Assembly (NCBI GenBank): GCA_902729315.2
Contig: LR746280.1
Coordinates: forward strand, 3,344,501-3,408,500
Direction: 5' to 3'
Origin: Spirodela intermedia
Lineage: Eukaryota; Streptophyta; Magnoliopsida; Alismatales; Araceae
Length of the DNA stretch: 64,000 nt
Positions 1 to 12,135 of the stretch are shown here, one piece after another. The position numbers and the translations under genes are program-made. The notes beneath the pieces are model-generated. The model made no database searches, was not told where the DNA came from, and was given only the letters and a program-made list of their open reading frames with translations. Numbering within the stretch: position 1 is the stretch's first letter; each line of letters begins with the position of its first letter.

Positions 1-659
1 TCAAAGAGAAGAAAGACTCTCAAGATTTTTCATAAGCTTAGAAAAATGCTTAAATGAATTGGCGATGCGAAAATTTGATGAAGCTCTTATGCTTATTCTG
101 CGAAAGGTACTCTATTGAAAACTTATATGATGCAAAAATAAAATTTACAATGTAGTGGTAAATATTAGATGTATGTGGTAAATCAATGGTGACATTAATT
201 ACTGCCCACATTTGAATCCAAACGGATTTTAGTTGACTAAAGCATTCGATAGAAACATTTAATGCGATATTTAATACATCCATTCTCCAAGATTCTTCAA
301 AATCAAGCAATCAATAAATATGACTGTCTTCTGACATGAAAATGTCAATCCATTGAGCTCTATGAGCAGTGAACTCTGGTGAGGTATCTACAGCAAACCA
401 TACATGACTAGAATTAGGAGTATTTAATAGAAGGAGCAGCAAGCAGAGCATAAGAGCAACCCACTGAGAATTAGGAGTATTTAATAAACATTTCCTCTCA
501 TGGACTCAAAACATAAAATAGAAAATTTCGAAGAAGCAGTAGGAACACGAGCAAAGAAATGGATTTTGTTTTATTTTTCACTTAAAACGTAACCAAGTTA
601 TTGAGAGAACCACATAAAGAGTGGGAAACGCAGATATAGGGCATAGTTTTGGATCATAC
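1..659. other. Left-edge sequence, no recognised exon
   Basis: I looked here for the next exons of the kinase/PP2C gene (catalytic-loop HRD and DFG regions, minus strand) and did not find them. An open stretch of about 86 codons on the minus strand (310-50) resembles no family I recognise. The segment is most simply read as part of kinase intron 3, or as foreign sequence that truncates the gene. Confidence 0.4.
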
Positions 660-1253
660 CAATCTCGCAGGCAATTCTGAAAACTTCATCGGTAGTCGGG
701 TTCCACTCCTCGACATGCAGCTTCTCAGCAAGGTTAGGGGCCTCGTAGAACTCAAAGAAAAGCAGGTAACCTGGAGGCCTCGCGTGTGCCGCAATCAGTC
801 TCACCAGTCCGGGATGATCCAGGTTGCTACAAAAACAAGTGGAATTAAAGGCAGACTCTACTAATTTCAAGTCCGACAAATCCAATGGATGAAACTCCCG
901 GGAATTGACCGAAGAACGACGCAAAGAGAGCTTCATAAGTCACCAGAGCAGCTTCAGCTGACGATGGTATTTGTCGATGTCCTCGGCCGTGGATAGGACT
1001 GGTCTCTTCGCCGCCACCCGCCTACCATTGAGTCGCGCCTCATAAACCGTGCCCTCAGATCCTTGGACCAGAAATACGGAACAATTCAGAGATTGAGCAG
1101 GTACTCATCCGTATGATTGAGAGAGAGAGAGAGACCTTTGGCGATTGGAGCGAGCAAGGAAAAGGATGTTGGGGGAAGGTGGAGGGGGATCTTGTCACTG
1201 GAGCAGCAGCCTCTGAAACACGTGTTGTTCTCCGCTCCCCCCTCCTTCCCCAT
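660..1253 (-). CDS. Protein kinase and PP2C-like domain protein, N-terminal exons only
   Basis: Three 5' exons on the minus strand: 1253-1136, 1061-944 and 826-660. The phases join correctly (39 codons+1, then +2, then +1). The start ATG is at 1253. Exon 1 reads ENNTCFRGCCSSDKIPLHLP, followed by SFSLLAPIAKG; this Cys-rich leader and the IPLHLP motif are hallmarks of the plant PK-PP2C family (Arabidopsis At2g40860 type). Exon 2 gives SEGTVYEARLNG and RVAAKRP with the ATP-binding lysine. Exon 3 gives CNLDHPGLVRLIAAHARPP and LAEKLHVEEW. The family protein carries a Ser/Thr kinase domain followed by a phosphatase 2C-like domain. Only the kinase N-lobe is visible here. Intron 1 is only 74 nt and contains a CT tract; its acceptor is CAAG, weaker than usual. 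The rest must lie left of the window after an intron of more than 659 nt, or it is lost. The gene is divergent from the GT47 gene. Confidence 0.85.
1117..1134. repeat. (GA)n tract in kinase intron 1
   Basis: Eight or nine GA units directly after the intron 1 donor (CT on the transcribed strand), filling part of a 74-nt intron. A second CT tract (1255-1290) lies directly before the start codon. Confidence 0.8.
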
Positions 1254-2359
1254 CTCTCTCTCTCTCTCTCTCTCTCGCTCTCTCTCTCTTCACCCCCTCT
1301 CTCCCTTGATCACTCTCTCTCTCGCTGAGAAGGAGAGAAGAAGGCGCGCATCGTAATGGCGTGGGAAGTGACTCGGAGGTCGTGGAGCCACAAATGCTAC
1401 GTGCCAGGCGATAAATGGGCCCAACTCTGTCCACGTGAATTCCGAATGACATGGCTATAAGACACGCGTCAAGTGGGAAAAGCTCTCCACGTCGGCATGT
1501 TATAAAAAAGTTGCCAACTCATATTTATCATTGAAACATTTCATAGAAAAATAGACAGAGCACGCAGTACGCTTAGGAGATCTTGTTCAGGTGACATCAT
1601 TATCACGAATTTCTTACTAATATTACATAGTTACTTTTACATCTCTCCTCTGCCGACAGCTGCGCGAGAGGTGGAGGCTGGGCGCCGAGTGTCCAATTTC
1701 GGCCGGAGATTGGCGGCGGAGGTCGCCAGGTGTCATCCAGCCAGCTAGGCAACATGCCGAGTGGCTCATGGACAACACCGTGTCTAAAGAGGAACGCCGC
1801 CAAACGAACATGATGAGGATTTTGCCACGGGTCCTCTGTTCTTTTAATTTTTTATGTACGGATAGATGTGTCCTGTCGTGGTTGCATGCAGGGCGGCACG
1901 TGGCGAACTCTTCTTCCCTTTGTATTCCCGCACAATTTTTAAATACTGAAATCAGCCTTTTTCTGCTTTCAACGTCATAAAAAAATTGAAAATAATTTTA
2001 TAATTTGTAGAAAAAAGTGCTATCGCCATTCTTTCTTTTAAAAAAACCTGGAATTTTATTTTTAAAATGATGAAAAATTCTTCCTTCCGGGTTTTCTGTA
2101 GACAAAATTGAAAATAATATGTGCTATCGATATTTATGGTTTCTATAATTTCCAAATATTTGACTGAGAGTTATTTTTTATTTTATGAGGTTAAGTAATA
2201 ATGACTTTCCTCGTACTTAGAAACGTAAATATCTGGAAGTACGTGATTTCTTGTAGTTTTGCCAAATAAAAGAGGATAGAACAACTTCCAACTCTCTCTC
2301 CCCCTTTCTACGTCGACGTTCTCTACTTGATTCTCTCAAAAAAAACTCCCCCACCCTCT

Positions 2360-2397
<38 letters not shown>

Positions 2398-2453
2398 CTG
2401 TGTAGACATATATACTTCATACCCTCTCCCTCTCTTCAGAGTGTCAGTCGAGC
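1254..2453. promoter_or_regulatory. Shared upstream region of the kinase/PP2C and GT47 genes
   Basis: This 1.2-kb divergent intergenic region separates the start codons of the minus-strand kinase gene and the plus-strand GT47 gene. It contains CT/GA tracts (1255-1290 and 2363-2396), a CACGTG G-box near 1431, an ACACGCGTC-type element near 1466 and a TATAAAA run at about 1501 on the plus strand. The 2363-2396 CT tract probably lies in the GT47 leader. No other gene is seen in it. Confidence 0.5.
2363..2396. repeat. (CT)n in the GT47 leader
   Basis: Seventeen CT units, about 60 nt upstream of the GT47 start codon. Confidence 0.9.
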
Positions 2454-5400
2454 ATGTCAAACTCCCCTGCATGTACTGCTCGCTATCTTCAGCCTCCGGT
2501 CACCGGAGGAGGAGTTCGCCGCCGCAGCTGGCCATCCTCGTCGGCGCCGGCCGCCTTCCTCGTCATGGCCTTGGCGGCGGCGGCGTCCTTGATCTTCCTC
2601 TGTCGCACGAACCTCTCCCCCGCCGTCGTCTCTATCTCTCTCTCCTCGCCGTGGTCTCCGGGAAACATTTCCGACTTCTCTGCCGGTCCTCTTACCCCAC
2701 CGCAGGAGGAGCGCGGCGGTGAAGGCCGGCGAGAGAAGATGGCAGAGGAAGAAGGGAGGAAGAAAGAGCTAGAAGCTGTTCTTTCAGCTCCACCGCCTGC
2801 TTACGGCGGCGGCAAGCAAGCTCGTACGCCGCCTCCGGCGAGACAATCCGGCGGTACGCACCCACACCCTCGCGTAAGTAAGAACAATGTTACCATGTCG
2901 TCTCATCCGGCTGGTGACCGGTTAGTGTTGACGCATTGTGGGGGCAAATCCCATGAAGAAATTTCGTTTTACCCCCCATAAAAGTATTTTATACCTTTGA
3001 AATATCCTCTTAGTTGATGTATGAGCCTTGGATGACGAGGGAGGAAAAGACGCGAGACAATGATCTCGACGATAAATTCTAAGGTCCGTCACCACTCGCT
3101 AAACGGCTGGTATCTGGAAGGGAGAGTAACTTCAAGGAGTAAACACCCGGCCTATTCAATGGTGTTGACTTCTGCTCCTCACCACGTGGCACGCATCGAC
3201 CCACGATGGGATCATGGTCGGCCTATCTTGGATCTATCGTCACATCACAACCCTCTCTCGGAGGAGCAAGGGTTTCTTCATCGCCTGACATCTGTCTTGT
3301 GTTCTTTTTTTCCTTGTTCTTGACCCATGCCAGGCTCAACACGGGCCTCGCAAGGCCCACGTTGAGCTGTTTCCTGGCTTGCTATGCATCAATTCATGGA
3401 TCATCGATTTCGAGGGTGTGTAGATAAATCAAGATTTTGTAGGGGTTTTAACGGGGTGAGTAAGTCTAAAAGCTGAGACCAGCCCGCTGTCAGACATGGT
3501 TGGGCTTGGGGATGAGTGAGGGCTGGGAAGGTCTGGCTGCAAGATTCATCATGGGTTTAGTTGAGATTCATCTGTCTGGGCTTTTCTCCAGGCCAAGCTA
3601 GTTGGCACCCACAATCTTGGCAGTCGATAATAGCCAAGGTGGTATATACTCATGGTTGGGGTTATCACGAGCAACGTCTAATCCACACATCTTAATACTC
3701 GACAGCCCAAAGCATTCAGAAATATTTAATATTCTTATATTATTTAGTCATCTACAATCGCCGTATACATTCTTGATGAAAAGGGTTCTTAGGTGAGACT
3801 ACTATCATAGCCAGCTATTGAATTGGACGAGTTTTAACATAATTCATATTGTTAATAATTTCAACTGAGCTATGTTATGATCGTTCAATTCACTATCATT
3901 ATCTTAGTAGTTATTTGGGTTTATTGAGTAGTGATTTCATTTTCGTTCGTGAAGAAGATGAAATTTTGATTGAATATGGTTTTTAGGCAGTGAACAATTT
4001 TGAAAATCTTTATGAAGCAAAAGATGGGGTTGCCAAATCACGAAGTGACATACATGTGGATTGGAACTTGTCAAGACTTGAGTCAACGCTTGCTAGAGCA
4101 CGATTCACAATTAAGCAAGCTTCACGGGTTGGAAATCTTGCACCATCTCCTGCACGAGCAGGTTACGTTCCCCAAGGACCGGTCTACAATAATGCGCATG
4201 CATTTCACTGGTAATTGTCTAAAACCTTTGGCTACTTGTTACAGATTTTAGTCGCCTCATTGTGGATACCGATGGATTTGTCACTGCTAAAAAGGTTTTT
4301 TTTTTTTTTTTTTTTTTGTTTTGTGACGTTAACAATTGAAATGGCAATGAATTGCTACTTGGGATTTTAGGAATTGTGTTTATTAACCTGGTATTGAGAT
4401 TCTGTATAGTACTTCTTACAAAGTTTTTCATAATCAGTTTGGAAGGTTCACAATAATTCAGTCAAAATGTATATTATTTCAATGCGGTTTAGTGATTATT
4501 TCCCCTCGCATTATCACTTTTCATAGGAAGTCAAATCCTTTTTACAGTGGGCACTGAAATGCATCTTTAATTGCTTCTTTCAAGTACTATAAATGCCAGA
4601 CCATGCATTTTTATTAATAAATTGGACTGCATCAACACTCATATGCTTTGATCCTCATTTGGAATTTCACTAAAATAAAAAAAACCCTTCATGTGAAAAG
4701 CTTCCATCCTTGATGGAAAAGAATGCTCAATGCAAGGAACTCACCATTTCATGAGGACCGTGATTTATTTTTCAAGGGAACAAAATCATTCCATAGTGAT
4801 GTGAAGTATGATTTTTTCTGGGCAAAACAAAAACTAATATAATCAAAGACTTGTTATTATATAAGTGTCTATATAGGGAAAGGTAGATACAGAGTGTTCA
4901 GTTGTGCTTTTCAAGTGAGTATATGTATTTCCAGCCCAATCTACGTTGGTGAATTTCTTGTTCACTAAAACTCATGTCTATTTGGTGTGCTGGGACATTC
5001 AAACTGAGCAACTAACACTAGCAGGGCTTCATTTTTACGTCATTCTGGGGTTGCAGGAGTTATCTAGAAATGGAGAAGCTCTTTCGGGTTTATGTCTACG
5101 AGGAAGGGGAACCTCCGTTGTTTCACGACGGTCCCTGCAAGAGCATATATTCCATGGAGGGGCGGTTTATTTACGCCATGGAGTCGGAAAGCCCCTTCCA
5201 TACCAGAGACCCAGAGAAAGCTCACGTCTACTTCCTCCCCTTCAGTGTCACAAAGATGGTGAAGTTCCTCTACCGGCCAAAAAGCTTTGACATGAGTCCC
5301 ATAAAGCTGACCATTGTGGACTACGTTGACGTCATTGCTCGAAAGTACCGGTATTGGAATAGGAGCCTCGGAGCTGACCACTTCATATTATCATGCCATG

Positions 5401-6195
5401 ACTGGGTAAGTCAACGAGTTTCCTTGAAGGTGTAATCAACTGGAGCAGGCCCAGAAATTCACACCGACGGAAGACCGCGCTTCTTAGCCTTATCGGGAAG
5501 CTTCATTTACATTGCAGGCGCCGCAAGCTTCCTCGGCAAAGTCGAATCTTTATCAGAACTCCATCCGGGTATTGTGCAACGCCAACACTTCGGAAGGGTT
5601 CAATCCTTCGAAGGACGTTTCCCTACCGGAGATTAACCTCAAGACCGGCCTCACCGCCGGAATCATTGGCGGGCCGTCGGCTTCACATCGCCCGACACTC
5701 GCCTTCTTCGCCGGGGGCTTGCATGGGCCAATCAGGCCCCTACTGCTAGAACACTGGAAGGGGAAGGATAGGGACATCCAGGTCTACGAATACTTACCCC
5801 GGGGGATATCATACTACGACATGATGAGGAAAGCCAAGTTCTGCATATGCCCGAGTGGGTACGAAGTGGCGAGCCCCAGGGTTGTGGAGGCGATCTATCT
5901 GGAGTGCGTGCCCGTTATAATCTCCGACGGCTACGTCTTGCCCTTCAGCGACGTCCTGAACTGGAAGTCCTTCTCGATCCAGGTTGCGAAAAAGGATATT
6001 CCGAATCTGAAGGAGATCTTGCTCGGCGTGTCTCAGAGGCAATACATTAGAATGCAGAGGCGAGTAAGGCTCGTTCAGAGGCATTTTGTGGTCAACAGCC
6101 CCCCAAAGAGGTTTGATGTCTTCCACATGATCCTTCACTCGATATGGCTTAGGAGGCTCAACATCCGGGTCAACCCCATGGCCGAAGGAACGTAA
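2454..6195 (+). CDS. Exostosin-family glycosyltransferase (GT47)
   Basis: Four exons: 2454-2873, 3987-4210, 5057-5405 and 5518-6195, all with GT/AG introns (1113, 846 and 112 nt) and one open frame of 556 residues. Residues 1-32 are cytosolic, followed by one hydrophobic anchor (about 33-50, AFLVMALAAAASLIFLC). This is the type II Golgi topology usual for the family. A Pro-rich stem and a spacer lead to the GT47 domain, about 220-530. Family motifs seen are SYLEMEKLFRVYVYEEGEPP, FHDGPCKSIYSMEGRFIY, SLGADHFILSCHDW, NSIRVLCNANTSEG, KFCICPSGYEVASPRVVEAI, PFSDVLNWKSFS and RFDVFHMILHSIWLRRLN. These match plant probable glycosyltransferases of the At5g03795/At3g07620 group, thought to build cell-wall or arabinogalactan glycans; donor and acceptor cannot be told from sequence. 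The acceptor at 3986 is chosen because the next AG (3990) would put a stop in frame. The TAA stop overlaps a perfect GTAAGT, so an alternative C-terminus is possible. Confidence 0.95.
4296..4318 (+). repeat. Poly(T) tract in GT47 intron 2
   Basis: A run of about 22 thymines lies in intron 2. It may be a polypyrimidine or retroposition scar. No coding sequence surrounds it. Confidence 0.7.
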
Positions 6196-9100
6196 GTATC
6201 TCATGATGAAGTACGTGCAAAGGGGACTTGAAAGTCTTGGTTTAGGGGAGACACCTTTAAATCCTTCTTGTTGGAACTCTTCCTCAGTGTTATTCTGCGT
6301 AAATACTAACTATCGTCCATGGCAAAGTCAGACAGGAGTGTGTTGCACAGTAGATCATTTCTTTGCCTTTCAACTCGTCCTTGTAGCGTTCGATTTTCAT
6401 GGTTGAAGACAAATCTTTTAGCCCTCGTCTTTCTCATCAATTATTCATCTCTCTATAAGCGATTACGATATCTTGTTCACAAGGTGAGAACTTCTTGTTC
6501 TCACACATTAGGCTTCATGTTATATATATGGCTATGTATGTATATAATAATCGATGTAGAAGAGTAGAAATCAAGCACACTGGAGTTGGATTGAATGTAG
6601 GGTGGTGAATAAGCAGGTTTTGGGGTAGATGGGTGTGTTTCTTACCTGGACTTGACGACTGGACTACTTGTGAAGGGCTACTGGCCAGGCAGAGGGTCGA
6701 AGGGAGTCCCCTTGGCTGGTTGCTGTTTGTTGGGAGTCGGTGGGTATACCAGCCTTTTCGTCACTTATCCATTAACTACGTCGGGCTCTTAATATAAATG
6801 AAGTACTAATCAAGATATTGTAAAAAACTGAGGCCATTTTGAGAAAGATCTTGAAGAGTTCCGCCCTATTTAAGGGGTAATAAAGGTCAATGAAATTTGA
6901 GGCAGTTTTTCACCGTTCCTCCCCTATGTCCTTTGAGATAGAGGTTTCTTTCCTCTACTCCGTCCAAATGTCTCTCCTCATAGTCTTGTTTACAGCAGTT
7001 ATCATAGTTAAGAGGCATTCAAAATCAACTATTTTACTTTTGGTTGTCTTGTATGATAGGAGGCTTATTGACAATATCTCAATGTGATATATAGATGACA
7101 CTTAATCACAAGGAGTACATCTTCTAAATAATTTCGTGGGCTTATTTAACTGTCTTACTAGGAAGTAGAGGTTTGTCTCGTTCTAACTGTCAAGCCAAGT
7201 TCAAAATAATCTATTAAAATATTGTAAGTGATACTAATCTGTCTCACAAGAGCAATGCTCAATATTTTTGTGAGTTTCTTGTCAATAATAGTGTTAAAAA
7301 TTATTACCTATACGATTTCAAATATTAAAATTTATAAAGTTTCATGATATTTTTTAGAAGAATGATATCTATTCTTGTGTCTACACTATAATTTAAATAA
7401 AAAAATATATTGTATTTAATATCACATGATGTTGTAGTTATCACGAGAGAAACCAATTTGAAAATAAGTTTTTGGACTAATAAATGATGGTAGAGAGAGA
7501 AGAAAAACTAAATTAATTATAGTAAGTATCATAAAATAAATAAAAATAAATAAATGTTAATGATAAATATAAAACTAAAATAAGTGATTTGAATGTAGTT
7601 CTAAACAAAGACATTACAGATTGGATGTTGTTTATCTAAAATTTTGATGCCTTTGGTTATGATATTACAAGTAAAAATTTATTTATTGAACATTAAGAGT
7701 CATTTATGTATGTCACTATTTACATTATATGTTCAATGTGTTTAATGATATCATATGAGTTATATTTATTGATTTCATAATCCTATGGCTAATAATCAAA
7801 TCTAAGGTGTTAATAATTGAGATTCCAAAATTCTTCATGATAAGAATAATTGATTATTGATCAATAGACCTAAAGTCTCGTTACAAAATACCAAATGGCT
7901 TCACTCAAGTCTGTATTTCAATAGACGAACATGCCTACTAATAACTTAGATAGTGGTCATTACACTCTGGTGTAGTTGATCCTACCTATTGACTCAGGGT
8001 ACTTTCTATCAAGGAATTAGCATTTGATAAAAAGATATATACATAGTTAAATTAGTATAGATTATTTGTGATCATGGTATTATTTCTATCCATATATTTA
8101 AAACTAACCTTGAAATGTAACATTTAGTCTTTTTAAATAGACTTAGATAATATAACTTACACTCTTACATGAATAACTCATTAGAAGAGTTCAAAATAAA
8201 AGCACAATAAGTCTCAAACTCAACATCTAGATAATAACATGTCATTAGCTTATGTGGATGAAAAATCAGTATGAATGTGATTAGCTAAATCAGTCCTCAA
8301 TAAAAAAAATAAATTAAAGTAATGAAAGTTCATTCTAAATTTTTAATCAACCAGATGAGAGAATAGAAAGATTCAAATCACATAAGTGTTGAATGTTGTT
8401 ACTGTGTATTCCAGAAAATGACAAGTTTTCAAACAAGTTTCTAAGTGTTCGAAACCCTGTCAAAGTAAGAAACTATTAGAAGACGATTATTAATAAATAA
8501 GGAGAGACATGATAAACGGAAGATGACTCTCTACACAAATATCAACGTGAGAAACTAAAGCTCTACTTGCTAGATGTATTAATAATGAAAAAAAATCTAC
8601 ATCTTAATCTACACCCAACTTTGATATATCGAATGAAATGTGACTCAAAAGAAAACACTCTCCATCAGACCCTAAGATAAATGGGTTGTAATGGGGGAGA
8701 TTGTTTCATGAAAACACAAGGTGCTGTAGTCTATTTTGGGCTTGAAAATGTAGAGTCTTTGTGGAGACGAACTTGATTGGTTAAGTGGCTAACCTTGTAG
8801 AGTCAGTGCGTGTTGTCTACAACAAATAGTGAAATGCTGGTTGTAAAACTCCTCTAAAACTTGACATAACCGAATGAAAAAAGTCTCAGTGTCTCTAGTA
8901 AGAAAGTGTTACATACACACATGTAAACATATATAGTAATAATTTACATTGACGATAGGCTAAAAAAGAAAAATACTTGAAACCTTTAGAAACTCAATTC
9001 ACCTCTAATCTTACAGTTTCACCTAATCTTATAGGAATCGATGTAGTAATGTGGTAGGTTCTTCACTATAGAAGCAACCTTCAAAAACTTCGTATGAGGT

Positions 9101-9652
9101 TAAAGATGGGGTTTAAATAACATAACTAATATTCCACTATGTGCCTTTGGAATGTTAGTGAAGCATAACTGGCTGATGTCGGTGATCAATGCAACCAATG
9201 GTGATCTTCGTGCGGGTCAATGGCATAGGACAAGATTAGGCTACTTGTTTCGAATTCACCGGATGATTAAGGGAATCAAGAAAACGACACGTGTGGAACC
9301 AAGCGGCGAGTCAAAGGAGAAAGTTAGTGAGGGTGCACAGTTCTTGGTCATCTTTTGTGGTCTCTCAGCAGATTCAGCCGCCGACTGTGCTGCATGGACT
9401 TCGCCCATAAACGAAACTGTTTAGGGCAACCAGTCGGTTCCTGGTCATGTAGGAGCTGTTCGCTCAGGTAGCCGTCTGTAGCACTTGTCCGGCATCAACG
9501 AGCGAGAGAGAGAGAGAGAGAGAGAGTGGTCAGTCCTCTCTTTAAGATTCTACAGCGATGTGGTTGGAGAGGACGGTGGAGAGGCAGTTTATAGTGTCTT
9601 GACTCAAGAGTTTGCAGGGTCACGCCGAGCTCCGAGGAGGAAGGAGAAGACG
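6196..9652. other. Intergenic, AT-rich from about 7.1 kb
   Basis: 6196-6600 is probably the GT47 3' UTR. From 7.1 to 9.1 kb the sequence is AT-rich with no open frame above noise. Around 8690-8715 a GGGGGAGATTGTTTC-type stretch looks like a polypurine tract followed by an LTR start (copia style), but no polyprotein could be recognised next to it. From 9150 the composition becomes mixed as the KCS leader approaches. A (GA)n tract at 9503-9528 lies in the probable 5' UTR. Confidence 0.45.
9503..9528. repeat. (GA)n microsatellite in the KCS leader
   Basis: About 13 GA units, 125 nt upstream of the KCS start codon. Confidence 0.85.
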
Positions 9653-11047
9653 ATGATGGGGAACCTCCCGGCCAGCACCGTCGTCGTGCTCGCGCGAACC
9701 CTAATCCTGAAAATAACTCCCTCCTCCTTGATCACCAGTCTGGCAGAAGCATGGGAGGGGAACCCGCTGCTGCTCTTCTCGCTGGCATGGTGCTCCCTCC
9801 TCCTCCTCCTCCTCCTCTTCCGGCGCTCCTCCCGCCGCTACAGAGTCCTCCTGCTGGACTACGCGTGCTACAAGGCCCCATCAGAGCGGCGGTGCACCTA
9901 CGAGGTGAGCGAGTACGTCGTCATCCGGAGCGGAAAGGTCTCCATGGGCAGCCAGCAGTTCACCAGGGAGGTGTACGCCAAGTCGGGGCTCGGAGACGAG
10001 ACCTATGCGCCGCCGCTGATCTTCCGAGAAGACTACGCGTCCCGCTTCCCCTCCGCCATCCAGGAAGCGGAGGAGGGGATGTTCTCCGCCGTAGAGTCTC
10101 TGCTCTCCAAGACGCAGGTCCTCCCTTCCCAAGTAGACGTGCTCATCGTGGCTTGCAGCATGTTCTCCCCAAGCCCTTCTCTCTGCTCCATGCTCGTCCA
10201 CCGCTTCGGATTCCATCCCTCCATTAAGAGCTTCAGCTTCAGCGGCATGGGCTGCAGCGCTGGGGGGATCGCCATCGACGCAGCGGCACAGATCCTCCGT
10301 CGAAAGCCGGGGTACGCCCTCATCGTCACCACGGAGAACACCAGCCTTAACTGGTACTTCGGCGACGAGCGCTCCATGATCGTGACCAACTGCATTTTCC
10401 GCGTGGGCTCCGCCGCGGTGCTCCTCACCAGCGACCCCGCAAGGGGGGGCGCCGCCAAGCTGGAACTCCTCCGCACCCTCCGCACCCACCACGGCACCGA
10501 CGATGCCGCCTACGGCGCCGCCCTCCAGCAAGAAGACGACTGCGGCAACGTGGGCGTGGCCCTCAGTAAGGACCTCGTCCGAGTCGCCGGCGCGGCCCTC
10601 CGGCGCCACATCACTACCCTAGCCCCCCGGGTCCTCCCCATCTCGGAGCTCCTCCGCTACGCCTGCGCCACCGCCGTCTCCTTCATCTTCAACCACAAGC
10701 AGCAGCAGCACGTCCCCGATTTCATGAGGGCCTTCGAGCACGTCTGCTTGCACCCGGGGGGGAAGGCGGTTGTCAACGCCGTGGGGAGGCTGATGAAGCT
10801 GCCGGAGACGGCGGTGGAGCCGGCGAGGATGACGCTGCACCGGTTTGGGAACACTTCCAGTAGCTCCGTCTTCTACGAGCTGGCCTACTTTGAGGCAAAG
10901 AAGCGGCTACGGAGGGGAGACCGTCTATGGATGCTTTCCTTCGGGACGGGCTTCAAGGCCTGTAGCCTCGTATGGAGATGCCTCAGTGACAGCCCCTTTG
11001 ACCCAGTCAACCCCTGGAACAACTGCGCCTTCCGCTACCCCGTCTGA
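9653..11047 (+). CDS. 3-ketoacyl-CoA synthase (FAE1-type condensing enzyme)
   Basis: Intronless gene of 464 codons. The enzyme condenses malonyl-CoA with a long-chain acyl-CoA, the first and rate-limiting step of VLCFA elongation in the ER (waxes, cutin-associated lipids, sphingolipids). The N-terminus has a weak hydrophobic segment (about 8-30) and a strong one (37-56), followed by the FAE1/CUT1 domain from YRVLLLDYACYK. Catalytic features are visible: nucleophile Cys201 in SGMGCSAGG, NTSLNWYFGDER at 229-240, His279/280 in RTHHGTDD, His363 and His367 in EHVCLHPGGKAV, and His396 and Asn400 in LHRFGNTSSSS. The glycine-rich C-terminal SFGTGFKACSLVWRC motif is also present. The length is slightly below the usual 490-530 residues. 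The start is the MMGN methionine. The same frame stays open 56 codons further upstream, but that part encodes GA-repeat Arg-Glu sequence and looks like leader. Very high GC3 contrasts with the flanks. Confidence 0.96.
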   Translation: MMGNLPASTVVVLARTLILKITPSSLITSLAEAWEGNPLLLFSLAWCSLLLLLLLFRRSSRRYRVLLLDYACYKAPSERRCTYEVSEYVVIRSGKVSMGSQQFTREVYAKSGLGDETYAPPLIFREDYASRFPSAIQEAEEGMFSAVESLLSKTQVLPSQVDVLIVACSMFSPSPSLCSMLVHRFGFHPSIKSFSFSGMGCSAGGIAIDAAAQILRRKPGYALIVTTENTSLNWYFGDERSMIVTNCIFRVGSAAVLLTSDPARGGAAKLELLRTLRTHHGTDDAAYGAALQQEDDCGNVGVALSKDLVRVAGAALRRHITTLAPRVLPISELLRYACATAVSFIFNHKQQQHVPDFMRAFEHVCLHPGGKAVVNAVGRLMKLPETAVEPARMTLHRFGNTSSSSVFYELAYFEAKKRLRRGDRLWMLSFGTGFKACSLVWRCLSDSPFDPVNPWNNCAFRYPV

Positions 11048-11477
11048 TCCCCCGCCGTCCGCGTTCCCAGATCGACGGCCTACAATCCCCGGAGCTTTGG
11101 GCTTTGTCGATGACCACCTGGTTTCTACGTTCTCCTTTGTGTGGTTTCTCTTTTTTTATTGGGACGTTTTATTCCACGTGGTAGAGCGCACACGTGTCAA
11201 GTGGGAATGGCATAGCTGCGAGGAACAGAAGGGCTCATCGACGATTCAGATAGATTTTGGGAGTGAAAAACAACTAGCCGAACGTTCCAGGGAAATAACC
11301 AAAAAGCTGCCAACGGTGACTAGCAAAAGCTTTCGATTCTGGGGGATGTCGTCACCTCGCGGTGAACCAGGGGAACATGCCGGGCTGAGTAGAGGGTGCA
11401 TTGATGGCCCCTCAGTATGTCTTGTTTGGATTTCCTTCCGCTCACAAACCCATCAACAAGGCCTCTCTCTCTTTCTC
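11048..11477. other. KCS 3' flank with two ACGTG elements
   Basis: The sequence downstream of the KCS stop contains CCACGTGG at about 11175 and CACACGTGTC at about 11190. The second continues into a stretch also found near 1466-1484 (ACACGCGTC/AAGTGGGAA). The elements are ABRE/G-box-like, but no plus-strand gene follows for several kilobases. Confidence 0.4.
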
Positions 11478-12135
11478 TCTCGCTCTAAAATCTGAGCTTC
11501 GAACCTGGGGATCCACAGCAGTCGCAAACCTCCCGGTTTCCTTCGTTCTAACTCACCAACCAGGGCGGCCTGCCTCCAAAGAGAGATTTCACCTCTCTCT
11601 CTCTCTTTCTGTGTCTCTCTAGAGTCTGAGCTTAGAACCTGAGGATCCATGAGAAGACGCAAACCTCATTGACGCAATTGGGTTTCCTTTGTTCTAACTC
11701 GCCAACCAGGGCTGTCTGCCGCCAAAGAGATAAACCCTTGACTTCACCTCCCTCTCTCTCGGTAGAATTTGAACTCGTACTTGGGATCCACGAGCAGTCG
11801 CAAGTCTCCATTAACGCAACTGGGTTCCCTCTGTTCTAACTCACCAACCGGACCTGCCTGCTGCCAAAGAGAGAGAAACCCTTTACTTCACCTCTCTCTC
11901 CCTCTCTCTCTAGAATCCGAACTTGGAACCTAGGATCCACGGGCAGTCGCAAACCCCCATCAACGCAACTGAGTTTCCTTTGTTCTAACTCACAACCAGG
12001 GCTGCCTGTGGCCGAAGAGAGAGAAACCATAGACTTCACCTCTCTCTCTCGAATCTGAGCTTTGGAACCTGTGTCGACGGGCAGACGCAGACCCCTCATA
12101 AATGCGGCTGGCTTGGCACTTGCGATCCACGCAAC
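11478..12135. repeat. Minisatellite array, five units of about 134-148 bp separated by CT tracts
   Basis: Units start at about 11491, 11625, 11768, 11916 and 12054; the last is partial. Each has the order TCTGAGCTT-GAACCTGG, GATCCAC, CAGTCGCAAAC, CAACTGGGTTTCC, GTTCTAACTCACCAACCAGG, GCCTGCC and AAAGAGAGA, then a short CTCTCT run. Units are diverged by point changes and small gaps. The first unit holds CTTCGAACCTGG, which resembles a pol III B box. No open frame runs through the array in a way that suggests protein. Confidence 0.85.
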